A DNA stretch of 51,270 bases from Alphaproteobacteria bacterium (GTDB lineage: Bacteria; Pseudomonadota; Alphaproteobacteria; Reyranellales; JAQSWP01): positions 1-51,270 of the forward strand of contig JAQSWP010000006.1 in NCBI GenBank assembly GCA_029266575.1, given 5' to 3'. Of this stretch, positions 28,751 to 37,063 are shown piece after piece. The translations under genes were made by a program, and so were the position numbers. Below the pieces are notes generated by a model, which was not told the DNA's origin, ran no database searches, and was given only the letters and a program-made list of their open reading frames with translations. Numbering within the stretch: the stretch's first letter is position 1; each line of letters opens with the position of its first letter.

Positions 28751-30001
28751 TTAGCCCTTGGCGGCTTCGTTCTTCAGCACCTGCTCCAGCACGGCCGGGA
28801 AGCCCTGGTACCAGTCGCCGACCGGCTGCAGCGCGCCGCCCTTAACCTGGTAGATCTTGACCCAGCCGCCACCTTCGTGGTCCTCCGGCGTGATCTTGAG
28901 CGGCGGGACGAGACCGCCCAGCGTGAAGCCCGAGATGTTCTCGAAGCCCTTCTTCACGTCCGCGCCGGTCGGAGCCTTGCCGCCATTGGCCTTGATGGCG
29001 TTGCGGATGCCTTCGACGTGGATCGCCGCGGTGAGAACGCCGCGGTTGTACATCACGGAGGAGCGCAGATCCTTCGGCGGTTCCTTGCCCTGCTGCGAGT
29101 ACATGTTGAGGATTTCGCGCACCACCGGGAACTCGTTGCCGGCGCCGGCGAACTGGATGGTGTTGTAGCCTTCCGCCGCCGCGTAGCCGCCGGCAGCTTC
29201 GATGTCGGCTTCGGCACCGCCCCAGGCCATCGCCACCACCTTGCGCATCGGATAGCCGTTGCGCTTCAGCTCCTTCATCGACACCGACGGCGCGCGGCCG
29301 AACAGGTGGGTGATGATGAAGTCGGGACGATAGCGCTGCGTCAGATCGAGGATTTGCGCGCCCATCTCGACGCCCGGCGGCGGCACGGCGAAGACGCGAA
29401 AGTCGAAGCCTTCCTGCTTGGCGATCGCCTCGAGCACCGGCAGCGGCTCCTTGCCGGCCGGATTGTCGTACATGATATAGGCGATCTTCTTGCCCTTCAG
29501 GTTGCCGCCCAGCTGCTGCTTGGCGAACTGCAAGCCACCGGCCATCTGCGACCAGTAGGATGCGGCCATCGGGAAGAGATAGGGGTATTTCTGCCCGTCG
29601 CGCGACATGGCCGAGCCGAAGCCAGGCGAGGTGCCCGGAATCTTGTCCTCGACCAGGCGCGCGGTCAGCGCCTGGGTATGCGGCGTGCCGAACAAGCCGA
29701 TGATGACCGCGCCTTCCTTCTTCTGCCGCTCGTAGCCTTCGACGGCCGGCGGCACCTTGTATTCGTTGTCGATCTCGACGACCTTCAGCTTGAAGCCCTC
29801 GACGCCGCCCTTGGAATTGACCAGGGCGACATAGTCGTTGTAGCCGGTGCCGAGCGGCACGCCGATATTGGCGGTGGCGCCGGTGCGATCGGTCTGGAAG
29901 CCCAGCACGATTTCCTTGTTCTGCGCCGAAGCGAGACCCGCTGCGGCCATGGTCGCCGCGGCAAAACCCGCCGCAACGCCTACTTTCAACCACGCTCTCA
30001 T
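28751..30001 (-). CDS. LIV-type ABC substrate-binding protein (first copy)
   Basis: Periplasmic binding protein of the importer, 416 residues. The signal peptide ends AGLASAQ; the mature protein begins NKEIVLGFQTDRTGATANIGV. It matches the paralog at 26240-27493 along its whole length, with most substitutions conservative; the most divergent stretches are the signal peptide, the MSRDG loop near the middle and the C-terminus (EQVLKNEAAKG). The ATG at 30001 has a strong ribosome site (AGGAGAGGAAAG). It lies downstream of livM and upstream of livF, the standard place for the cognate binding protein of this transporter. Confidence 0.93.
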   Translation of the reverse strand: MRAWLKVGVAAGFAAATMAAAGLASAQNKEIVLGFQTDRTGATANIGVPLGTGYNDYVALVNSKGGVEGFKLKVVEIDNEYKVPPAVEGYERQKKEGAVIIGLFGTPHTQALTARLVEDKIPGTSPGFGSAMSRDGQKYPYLFPMAASYWSQMAGGLQFAKQQLGGNLKGKKIAYIMYDNPAGKEPLPVLEAIAKQEGFDFRVFAVPPPGVEMGAQILDLTQRYRPDFIITHLFGRAPSVSMKELKRNGYPMRKVVAMAWGGAEADIEAAGGYAAAEGYNTIQFAGAGNEFPVVREILNMYSQQGKEPPKDLRSSVMYNRGVLTAAIHVEGIRNAIKANGGKAPTGADVKKGFENISGFTLGGLVPPLKITPEDHEGGGWVKIYQVKGGALQPVGDWYQGFPAVLEQVLKNEAAKG

Positions 30002-30081
30002 GCTCTTTCCTCTCCTACTGGTGAAACGAACCACGCGTCTTCTGGCGAACGCTTGACTGACAGACGACCAAACGGCCGGCC

Positions 30082-31149
30082 CTAATACGAAAAAGGCCAG
30101 ACCCGGAAATAGTTGCGGATGTTGCGCCACAGCCTGTTGAGCCCTTCCGGCTCGACCACCAGGAAGAAGATGATCAGCAGGCCGAACACGGTCAGGCGCA
30201 GGTAGGGCACCACCGTCGCCAGTTCGGCGTCGGTGAAGAACAGGCCGCCGAAGGATTCCATGAAATTGCGCAGGAAGGTCGGCAGCAGGGTGATGAACAC
30301 GGCGCCGAAAATCGAGCCCAGAATCGAACCCAGCCCGCCGATGATGATCATGGCGAGATAGTCGATCGAGGTGACGAGCTGGAACTGCTCGTAATTGGCG
30401 ATGCCGAGATAATAGGTATAGAGCACGCCCGTGACGCCGGCATAGAACGACGAAATGGCGAAGGCCAGCAGCTTGTAGCGGAAGATCGAGATGCCGATGA
30501 TCTCGGCGGCGATGTCCTGATCGCGGATGGCGACGAAGGCGCGGCCGATGCGCGAGCGCACCAGGTTGAGCGCGCCGACGATGGCTATGATGGTGAAGAA
30601 CAGCAGGAAGCCGTACAGCTCGCCCTGGCTCTTCAGCTCGTAACCAAACAGCGCCGGCTTGGGCACTTCGATCGATGCCTGCGTGCCGCCGGAAATCGCC
30701 GGCACGTGGTTGATGGTCCATTCGATGATGAGCTGGCCGGCCAGGGTGGCGATGGCGAGGTAAAGGCCCTTGATGCGCAACGAAGGCACGCCGACCAGCG
30801 CCCCGATCGCCGCCGCCATCAGGCCGCCCGCCGGCAGCGTAAGCCAGAAATCCCAGCCGAGCTTGGTTGCAAGGTTGGCGGCGGTATAGGCGCCGACCGA
30901 CATGAAAGCGGCATGGCCGATCGAGATCTGGCCGGTATAGCCGACCAGAATGTTCAGTCCGATCGCGCCGACGCAGGCGATCATGATCAGGTTGAGAATC
31001 GACAAATAGTAATCGTCGAGCGCCAGCGGCGCGACGACGATGAAGATCGCCGCGATGATGCCAACCGTCCACTTGGCGATCGGCAGCGGGTAAAGGGCCA
31101 TGTCGCCCCGGTAGCTGGTCTTGAAAACGCCTGACTCGCGATGGAACAT
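30082..31149 (-). CDS. livM: LIV-type ABC permease LivM
   Basis: Inner-membrane permease subunit, 355 residues. After an N-terminal extension of about 25 residues, eight or nine hydrophobic helices follow. The family motif LNILVGYTGQISIGHAAFMSVGAY is seen in parts, and the coupling region ALNLVRSRIGRAFVAIRDQDIAAEIIGI contacts the ATPases. GGLGSILGSIFGAVFI near the C-terminus is also typical. The start is ATG 31149 with only a weak ribosome site; an internal ATG at about residue 17 (MALYPLPIAKW) is an alternative. It pairs with LivH, encoded 29 bases upstream. Confidence 0.92.
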   Translation of the reverse strand: MFHRESGVFKTSYRGDMALYPLPIAKWTVGIIAAIFIVVAPLALDDYYLSILNLIMIACVGAIGLNILVGYTGQISIGHAAFMSVGAYTAANLATKLGWDFWLTLPAGGLMAAAIGALVGVPSLRIKGLYLAIATLAGQLIIEWTINHVPAISGGTQASIEVPKPALFGYELKSQGELYGFLLFFTIIAIVGALNLVRSRIGRAFVAIRDQDIAAEIIGISIFRYKLLAFAISSFYAGVTGVLYTYYLGIANYEQFQLVTSIDYLAMIIIGGLGSILGSIFGAVFITLLPTFLRNFMESFGGLFFTDAELATVVPYLRLTVFGLLIIFFLVVEPEGLNRLWRNIRNYFRVWPFSY

Positions 31150-31178
31150 TTGCTCTTACCCGCTTCTCGCCGATTGCC

Positions 31179-32069
31179 TTAGACGCGCTCGATCTTGCGT
31201 TTGCCGAAAATGCCGTAGGGCTTGAACATCAGCACCAGGATCATCAGCACGTAGGGCGCAAAGTCCTTGGTGCCGCCGCCGACGTAAGGGTCGAGATAGC
31301 CCGCGGCCACGCTCTCCACCACGCCGATGATCAGCCCGCCGACGATCGCACCGACGATCGAATCGAGCCCGCCCAGGATCACCACCGGGAACACCTTGAG
31401 CCCGATCAGCGCCAGATGCGTGTCGACGCCCAGCATCGAGCTCCACACCACGCCGCCCAGGGCGGCCACCAGGCCCGCCATGGCCCAGGCCAGCGCGAAA
31501 TAGCGCTCGACGTTGATGCCCATGGCCATCGCCACCTGCTGGTTGTCGGCCACCGCGCGCATGGCGACGCCCATGCGGCTCTTGAGGAAGAACCAGGTGA
31601 AGCCGGCCAGGAACGCCAGCGCCACGCCGGCGCCGAACAGCTGCACCGGCTGCAGCAGCAGCGGGCCAAGTTCGATCGGCTCGTCGCTGATCGGCAGGGT
31701 GATGTTGTAGGTGTCGACGCCCACCAGCATCGGCCAGATGCCGCGCAGCACGGCGGCCAGGCCGATCGTGGCCATGATCACCGCCACCACCGGACGGCCG
31801 ATCAGCGGCCGCAGCATGACGCGCTCGAGCACGAAGCCGAACGCGGCCATGCCCAGCACCGAGACGATCAGGCCCAGCCAAAAGTTGACGCCGAACGCGC
31901 CCAGCACGGCGAGATAGCCCGCCATCATCACGAACTCGCCCTGGGCGAAGTTGATGGCGTCGGTCGCCTTGTAAACCAGCACGAAGCCCAGCGCGATCAG
32001 CGAATACATCAGGCCGATCAGGACGCCGTTGGTCATCAGCAGCGCGAAGAAAGTGAAATCGAAATCCAT
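31179..32069 (-). CDS. livH: LIV-type ABC permease LivH
   Basis: Inner-membrane permease subunit, 296 residues, with about eight membrane helices. It has the LivH start LLMTNGVLIGLMYSLIALGFVLVYKATDAINFAQGEFVM (seen in parts), the coupling loop RAVADNQQVAMAMGINVERYFALAWAMAG (in parts) and GGLDSIVGAIVGGLIIG. The ribosome site GAGGAGCGG precedes the ATG at 32069. It follows the acyl-CoA synthetase gene after 13 bases, so uptake and activation genes are on one transcript. Confidence 0.93.
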   Translation of the reverse strand: MDFDFTFFALLMTNGVLIGLMYSLIALGFVLVYKATDAINFAQGEFVMMAGYLAVLGAFGVNFWLGLIVSVLGMAAFGFVLERVMLRPLIGRPVVAVIMATIGLAAVLRGIWPMLVGVDTYNITLPISDEPIELGPLLLQPVQLFGAGVALAFLAGFTWFFLKSRMGVAMRAVADNQQVAMAMGINVERYFALAWAMAGLVAALGGVVWSSMLGVDTHLALIGLKVFPVVILGGLDSIVGAIVGGLIIGVVESVAAGYLDPYVGGGTKDFAPYVLMILVLMFKPYGIFGKRKIERV

Positions 32070-32082
32070 TCTGCGCCGCTCC

Positions 32083-34050
32083 TCAGGCTGCTTTGCGCTG
32101 GGCGACGGTGGCGCCGGCGAGATCGTGGATCAGCACGTTGGCGCGCACCGTGGCCTTGCGGCCGTCTTCGTAGGTAACTTCGCTGACCAGTTCCGCCTGG
32201 CTGGCGTTGCCGTAGAAGGCTTCGATCACCGAGGCGTATTTGTCGGCGATGAAGGCGCGGCGCAGCTTGCGGGTGCGCGTGATCTCCGCGTCGTCGGCGT
32301 CGAAATCCTTGGTCAGCAGCAGGAAGCGGCGGATCTGGGTTTGCGGCGGCAGGCCGGCATTGCATTTCTCGATCTCGCCGCGGATCAGCTCGGCCATTTC
32401 CGGCTTCTGCGCCAGATCGACGTAGGAGGTATAGGGCAGGCCGCGCTTCTCGGCCCAGTTGCCGGCCGTGGTCAGGTCGATGGCGATCATCGCCACCACG
32501 CTGGCGCGCTGGTGGCCGAAGCAGATCGCCTCGCGGATGAACGGGCTGAACTTCAGCTTGTTCTCGATGAACTGCGGCGCGAACGGCGTGCCGTCGGCCA
32601 TTTTGCCGACATCCTTGGCGCGGTCGATGATCACCAGGTGGCCGTTGGGATCGACGAAGCCGGCATCGCCGGTATGGAACCAGCCCTCGGCGTCGATCGC
32701 CGCGCGCGTGGCGTCCTCCTGCTTGTAGTAGCCGGCGAAGATGCCGCGGCTCTTCAGCAGCACTTCGCCGTTCTCGCCGATCCTGATCTCGATGCCTTCG
32801 CAGGGCCGGCCGACGGTGTTGGGGTCGGCCTCGTCATCCTTCTGCACCGCCACCAGAGCGGAGGTCTCGGTCGAGCCATAGACCTGTTTCAGATTGACGC
32901 CGAAGCCTCGGAACATGCGGAACGTGTCGGCGCCCAAGGGCGCGCCGCCGGTATAGGCCCAGCGCAGCCGGCGCAGACCGAGTTGATCGCGCACCGGCCC
33001 ATAGACCAGGTACTCGCCAAGCCAGTGCAGGAAGCGCTGGCCGCCCGGCACCTCACGCTTTTCGCTGCGCGCCAGTTCGACTCTTTCGGCCAGGGCGCGG
33101 AAATAGTTGAACACAAAGCGCTTGAAGGGCGAGGCGTCGGCTGCTTTGACGTTGATCGAGGTCAGCATGTTCTCCCAGATGCGCGGCGGCGCCAGCATGA
33201 TTTGCGGTCCCAGCTCGCGCAGATCGCGCTGCACCGTCTCCGGGCTTTCCGGGCAGTTGCAGGTGATTCCGACCACCGTCGACAGCACCAGCGAGAAGAT
33301 GGCGTCGCCCACCCACGCCATCGGCAGATAGGAGAGCCATTCGTCGCCGCGGCGCAGGTCCTCGACCTTGAGGAAGCCTTCGGCCGAGCCGATCAGGTTG
33401 CTGTGCGTCAGCATCGCGCCCTTGGGCTTGCCGGTAGTGCCCGAGGTATAGGCGAACAGCGCCACGTCGGAGGGTTTGCCCTTGGCGATCTCGCTCTGCA
33501 GGTAATCGGGATTCTTGGCGGCGAAATCGCGGCCCAGCGCCTGCACCTCTTCGAAGGATTTCAGGATCGGATCGCTGTAGGCGGTCATGCCGCGCGGATC
33601 GTCGTACACCACCAGGCGCAGCGACGGCAGCTGCTCGCGCAGCGACAGCGCCTTGTCGACCTGCTCCTGGTCCTCGGCCACGATCACCGTCACTTCGGCA
33701 TGGTTCAGCACATAGACCAGCTCGGAAGCGATCGAATCCTGGAACACCGGCACGGCGACGCCGCCCAGCGCCTGGCTGGCGATCTGCGCCCAGTAGAGGC
33801 GCGGGCGGTTGTCGCCCACCACCGTGGTCTTGTCGCCGCGCTTGAAGCCAAGAGCGGCCAGGCCGTTGGCGAATTCGCGCACGTTGCGGTCGTAGTCGGT
33901 CCAGCTATGGGTGAGCCAGATGCCGCGATCCTTTTCGCGCAAGGCCGGCGCGTTGGGATGGTCGGCGACATTCAGCGCCAGCAGCTGCGGCAGGGTGAAT
34001 TTCTCGCACAGCGCGCCGGTTGCGGATTGGCCTGTGGTGGTCTGTGGCAT
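32083..34050 (-). CDS. AMP-binding long-chain acyl-CoA synthetase within the importer operon
   Basis: Forms acyl-AMP and then acyl-CoA from a carboxylic acid, ATP and CoA. The product is 655 residues, the usual length of FadD15-type long-chain synthetases. The AMP-binding motif YTSGTTGKPKGAM starts at residue 201; further motifs are YGSTETSA, WFHTGDAGFVDPNGHLVIIDRAKD (in parts) and the C-terminal ITRTRKLRR. There is no signal peptide, so it acts in the cytoplasm or at the membrane. The ATG overlaps the livG stop by one base (TGATG). Its place between livG and livH suggests that the imported substrate is activated on entry. The true substrate (fatty, aromatic or dicarboxylic acid) cannot be told from the sequence. 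Confidence 0.92.
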   Translation of the reverse strand: MPQTTTGQSATGALCEKFTLPQLLALNVADHPNAPALREKDRGIWLTHSWTDYDRNVREFANGLAALGFKRGDKTTVVGDNRPRLYWAQIASQALGGVAVPVFQDSIASELVYVLNHAEVTVIVAEDQEQVDKALSLREQLPSLRLVVYDDPRGMTAYSDPILKSFEEVQALGRDFAAKNPDYLQSEIAKGKPSDVALFAYTSGTTGKPKGAMLTHSNLIGSAEGFLKVEDLRRGDEWLSYLPMAWVGDAIFSLVLSTVVGITCNCPESPETVQRDLRELGPQIMLAPPRIWENMLTSINVKAADASPFKRFVFNYFRALAERVELARSEKREVPGGQRFLHWLGEYLVYGPVRDQLGLRRLRWAYTGGAPLGADTFRMFRGFGVNLKQVYGSTETSALVAVQKDDEADPNTVGRPCEGIEIRIGENGEVLLKSRGIFAGYYKQEDATRAAIDAEGWFHTGDAGFVDPNGHLVIIDRAKDVGKMADGTPFAPQFIENKLKFSPFIREAICFGHQRASVVAMIAIDLTTAGNWAEKRGLPYTSYVDLAQKPEMAELIRGEIEKCNAGLPPQTQIRRFLLLTKDFDADDAEITRTRKLRRAFIADKYASVIEAFYGNASQAELVSEVTYEDGRKATVRANVLIHDLAGATVAQRKAA

Positions 34051-34871
34051 CACACGGCTCCCTTGCTCTTGCTGGTGCCGAGATAGGCACGGATGACTTC
34101 CGGATTGCGCTGCACCGCATCGGGCGTGCCGCCGGCGATGCGCCTGCCCTGCTCGAGCACCACGACCTCGTCGGAAATGTCCATCACCACGCCCATGTCG
34201 TGCTCGATCAGCACCACCGTCACGCCCCACTCCTCGTTCACGTCGAGGATGTAGCGCGCCATGTCTTCCTTCTCGTCCTGGTTCATGCCGCCCATCGGCT
34301 CGTCGAGCAGCAGCACTTTGGGATCGAGCGCCAGGGCGCGGCCCAGCTCGACCCGCTTCTGCAGGCCGTAGGCCAGCGATCCGGTCGGCTGCTTGCGCAA
34401 ATCCTGCAATTTCAGGAAATCGATGATCTCCTCGACCCGGGCGCGATTGCGGATCTCTTCCTTCTGCGCCAGGCCCCAATAGATGAAGGACGACAGCACG
34501 CCCGCCTTCATGTGCACGTGGCGGCCCAGCATCAGATTGTCGAGCACCGTCATGCCGCGGAACAGCGCGATGTTCTGGAAGGTGCGGGCGACGCCATAGG
34601 TGGCGATCTGGCTGGGGCGCGCATTGGTGATGTTGTGGCCTTCGAAGGTCACCGAGCCCGTATCCGGCTGATAAAAGCCGCTGATCATGTTCAGCAGCGA
34701 GGTCTTGCCGGCGCCGTTGGGGCCGATGACGGAAAGGATCTCGCCCTTGCGCACGTCGAGATCGATGGAATCGACGGCGCGCACGCCACCGAAACGCTTC
34801 GACACGCCCTTGACCGAAAGCTGAATCTCGCCGTCGGCCAGAGGCGATTTGGAAACCGCTGCCACGCTCAT
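34050..34871 (-). CDS. livG: LIV-type ABC ATPase LivG
   Basis: Second cytoplasmic ATPase of the importer, 273 residues and first gene of the operon. It has Walker A GPNGAGKTS, the Q-loop region GVARTFQNIALFRGMTVLDNLMLG typical of LivG, the degenerate signature LAYGLQKRVELGRALALDP in place of LSGGQ, and Walker B VLLLDEPMGGMNQDEKEDM. The start is set at ATG 34871 (MSVAAVSKSPLADGEIQLSV); the frame is open further upstream but without homology. The LAYGLQKR signature is common in LivG proteins of this operon type, so the enzyme is probably active. Confidence 0.92.
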   Translation of the reverse strand: MSVAAVSKSPLADGEIQLSVKGVSKRFGGVRAVDSIDLDVRKGEILSVIGPNGAGKTSLLNMISGFYQPDTGSVTFEGHNITNARPSQIATYGVARTFQNIALFRGMTVLDNLMLGRHVHMKAGVLSSFIYWGLAQKEEIRNRARVEEIIDFLKLQDLRKQPTGSLAYGLQKRVELGRALALDPKVLLLDEPMGGMNQDEKEDMARYILDVNEEWGVTVVLIEHDMGVVMDISDEVVVLEQGRRIAGGTPDAVQRNPEVIRAYLGTSKSKGAV

Positions 34872-35505
34872 ACCGACATGTCCCTGCAGGCGAGGAAACG
34901 GGCGCGCCGAACGCGGCACGCATTTTTCTGCGTCGCCCGGACAGCGGGCAACGAGGCGCAAACGGAAAAACGCAAGACCTTGACCTCCCTACGCCCACTC
35001 GGATGTCCGGCAACCGGCGCGGAACACCATCGTATTCTTGTTTTTTGTTGGCGCGATGATGAGTGCAATCGACAGCGAAGGCAAGTGCACCGCGCCGCCG
35101 AAAACGCTGCGGTTTCGCTGCGCGAAGCCGCTATTTTCGATCTGCGTCCGCAGCGCGCAAAAATCACTCGCTTCAACGCATTACAGGCGCCACCGCCCGA
35201 TTTTTCTATCGATCGATTGGTAAAGCTGAACGCCGTTCGTGTCGCATCCGCATCGCACCCGCCCGAGCGCAGGATTGTAATCTACATGATGTAAATGATT
35301 AATTAGTTTTTTATATCATATAAATTAGTAAATTCAGAATTGACTCCGTCCCTGGAATGTAAAAAATGAAAATGGCCGGTAGGAAACCGCCGGCAGGGCT
35401 CGCACCCCCAACTGCGCGCGGGAATTTGACCGGAGCAGCTTGCGCCGCGGACCAAACGCTAAAGCGCCACGAAACGTTCGTGGGCCCCGAACGAAGGAGT
35501 GGACC
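34872..35505. other. Intergenic region between divergent livG and the sulfur operon
   Basis: About 630 bases with no convincing gene. The part nearest livG is GC-rich and ordinary. At about 35281-35345 composition changes abruptly to very AT-rich, a likely promoter region for one or both operons. A possible -35 element TTGACT is at 35340-35345, but no clear -10 follows at the right distance. A seven-base-pair hairpin (CCACGAA-ACG-TTCGTGG, 35467-35483) stands just before the leader ORF. Confidence 0.6.
35301..35328. promoter_or_regulatory. Candidate operator in the AT-rich island
   Basis: A 15-base perfect palindrome, TTTATATCATATAAA (35310-35324), is flanked by direct repeats AATTAG at 35301 and 35323, two helical turns apart. 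The location between divergent transport and sulfur operons suggests a regulator binding site; which regulator is unknown. Confidence 0.45.
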
Positions 35506-35580
35506 ATGAAACGCCAGAAATCAGCCGCCCCGCCGGGTTTTGCCGGCCCCGCTTTCAGCCGCCGCCTCTGTAGGGGCTGA
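35506..35580 (+). CDS. Candidate 24-residue leader peptide of the sulfur operon
   Basis: A short frame not previously recognisable by homology. It begins with ATG 35506 six bases after AGGAG (GAAGGAG at 35493-35499), a better ribosome site than that of most genes in the window. The peptide starts MKRQKSAAPPGF and ends SRRLCRG before the TGA at 35578-35580. It is basic, proline-containing, and has a single Cys codon three codons from the stop. The last half of the frame forms the 5' arm and loop of a large hairpin. It precedes cysG by 88 bases. I infer a regulatory leader peptide rather than a functional protein; expression is not shown. Confidence 0.5.
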   Translation: MKRQKSAAPPGFAGPAFSRRLCRG

Positions 35581-35623
35581 GCGGGCCGGCTCAATCGGTT
35601 CCGCTCGCCTGCCGCCGGCCCGC
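35542..35623 (+). promoter_or_regulatory. Mutually exclusive hairpins, candidate attenuator
   Basis: Segment B (35581-35590, GCGGGCCGGC) can pair perfectly over ten bases with segment C (35614-35623, GCCGGCCCGC). It can also pair, as part of a longer stem with two bulges, with segment A inside the leader ORF (35542-35560 with 35575-35590). A-B and B-C cannot form together. There is no U-tract after B-C, so the output would be Rho access, pausing or cysG translation rather than simple intrinsic termination. Structures were found by eye. Confidence 0.45.
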
Positions 35624-35668
35624 CCAAAACGGCGCCGCCGCCTTACCGACCATCAGAGGCTGAAAGCG

Positions 35669-37063
35669 ATGCGACATCTTCCGACCTTCTTCGATTTGCA
35701 ATCCCGCCCCGTCGCCATGATCGGCGGCACGGCCATGGCCCTGCAGCGCACCCGCCTGCTGCTCGAAGCCGGCGCCAGCGTCACCATCTTTGCCCGCACC
35801 CTTCATCCCGAATTGGCCGAGCTGGTGCTCGAAGGCCGCATTCGCTGGCAGGCCGAGACCATCGAAGACAGCGATCTGCACGAGCAGCGCCTGGCTTTCA
35901 TCGCCACCGGTAATGCTGCAAGCGATGCAGAAGCCGCCGAGCGCGTGCGCCGCGCCGGCGTGGCGGCAAATGTCGCCGATCGGCCGGAGCTGTGCGACTT
36001 CATCATGCCGGCCATTGTCGAGCGCGGCGAGGTGACGGTTGGCATATCCACTGGTGGCGCTTCGCCGATGCTGGCGCGCAGTCTGCGGGCTCGCGTCGAG
36101 GCGACCTTGCCGGCGCGGCTGGGCGAGCTGGTGCGCTTTGCCTCTTCCCTGCGCCAGTCGGCCAGAACCCTGATCGGCAGCGCCACGCAACGCCGCCGCT
36201 TCTGGGATGCCGTGCTCGAAGGCCCGGTGGCCGAAGCCGTTCTCACCGGCCGCGATGAGACGGCGCGCGCCCTGGCCGACGATCTGCTGCACAACGAGAG
36301 CCCGCGCGGCGCGGTCTATATCGTCGGCGCCGGGCCGGGCGATCCCGACCTGCTGACTTTCCGCGCCCATCGCCTGATGCAACAGGCCGACATCGTGTTC
36401 TACGACGAGCTGGTCGGGCCCGAGATCCTGAACTACGTGCGTCGCGATGCCGAGCGTGTCTATGTCGGCAAGATCAAGAGCCATCACAGCAAGAGCCAGG
36501 ACGCGATCAACGAATTGCTCGCCCGGCACGCCAAGGCCGGCAAGCGCGTGCTGCGTTTGAAGGGCGGCGATCCCTTCGTATTCGGCCGCGGCGGCGAGGA
36601 GCTGGAATATCTGCGCCGCGAAAGCATCGAAACCGTGGTGGTGCCCGGCATCACCGCCGCCCTGGGCTGCGCTGCCGCCACCGGCATCCCGCTGACCCAT
36701 CGCGACTATGCGTCTTCCGTCACCTTCCTCACCGGCCACACTCGCGATGGCGAACTGGCCACCGACTGGCGCGTGCTGGCGCGTCCCGACCAGACCCTGG
36801 TCGTCTACATGGGCCTGAGCACTGCCGGGTCGCTGGCAGCAAAGCTGCTGGTCGCCGGCCTGCCGCGCAGCACGCCGGTCGCCATCGTCGAGCGCGGCAC
36901 GCGTCCCGACCAGCGCGTCACCACCGGCATCCTGTCCGACCTGAAGGCGCTTGCCGAACGCCACAAGGATGGCGGCCCGGCGCTGCTGATCATCGGCAAG
37001 GTCGCCGCTCTGGCCAATGCCGATATCGCCGGCGTCGCCGATCAGTTGAAGGAGGCCGTGTGA
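35669..37063 (+). CDS. cysG: Siroheme synthase (multifunctional CysG)
   Basis: Makes siroheme from uroporphyrinogen III: C-terminal SAM-dependent methylation, N-terminal dehydrogenation and iron insertion. The product is 464 residues, typical of CysG. The N-terminal half has NVADRPELCDFIMPAIVERGEV (in parts) and ISTGGASPMLARSLR. The methyltransferase half starts VYIVGAGPGDPDLLTFRAHRLMQQADIVFYDELV (in parts), with RLKGGDPFVFGRGGEE and GITAALGCAAATGIPLTHRDYA. The ATG at 35669 follows AGAGG. Oddly, the usual VVGGGxVA dinucleotide loop reads MIGGTAMA, so the third glycine is Thr. It provides the cofactor for the sulfite reductase two genes downstream; its TGA overlaps the next ATG by one base. 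Confidence 0.93.
   Translation: MRHLPTFFDLQSRPVAMIGGTAMALQRTRLLLEAGASVTIFARTLHPELAELVLEGRIRWQAETIEDSDLHEQRLAFIATGNAASDAEAAERVRRAGVAANVADRPELCDFIMPAIVERGEVTVGISTGGASPMLARSLRARVEATLPARLGELVRFASSLRQSARTLIGSATQRRRFWDAVLEGPVAEAVLTGRDETARALADDLLHNESPRGAVYIVGAGPGDPDLLTFRAHRLMQQADIVFYDELVGPEILNYVRRDAERVYVGKIKSHHSKSQDAINELLARHAKAGKRVLRLKGGDPFVFGRGGEELEYLRRESIETVVVPGITAALGCAAATGIPLTHRDYASSVTFLTGHTRDGELATDWRVLARPDQTLVVYMGLSTAGSLAAKLLVAGLPRSTPVAIVERGTRPDQRVTTGILSDLKALAERHKDGGPALLIIGKVAALANADIAGVADQLKEAV

Noticed and set aside
28751-31072. Apparent fusion upstream of the first substrate-binding protein
   Set aside because: The upstream part is the wrong frame of livM; a normal signal peptide and strong ribosome site mark the real start at 30001.
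34051-35013. Apparent N-terminal extension of the acyl-CoA synthetase
   Set aside because: This extension is an out-of-frame reading of livG; the synthetase begins at the TGATG overlap at 34050.
35038-35223. Small plus-strand frame in the livG-cysG intergenic region
   Set aside because: No ribosome site, no family resemblance and biased composition; left unannotated.
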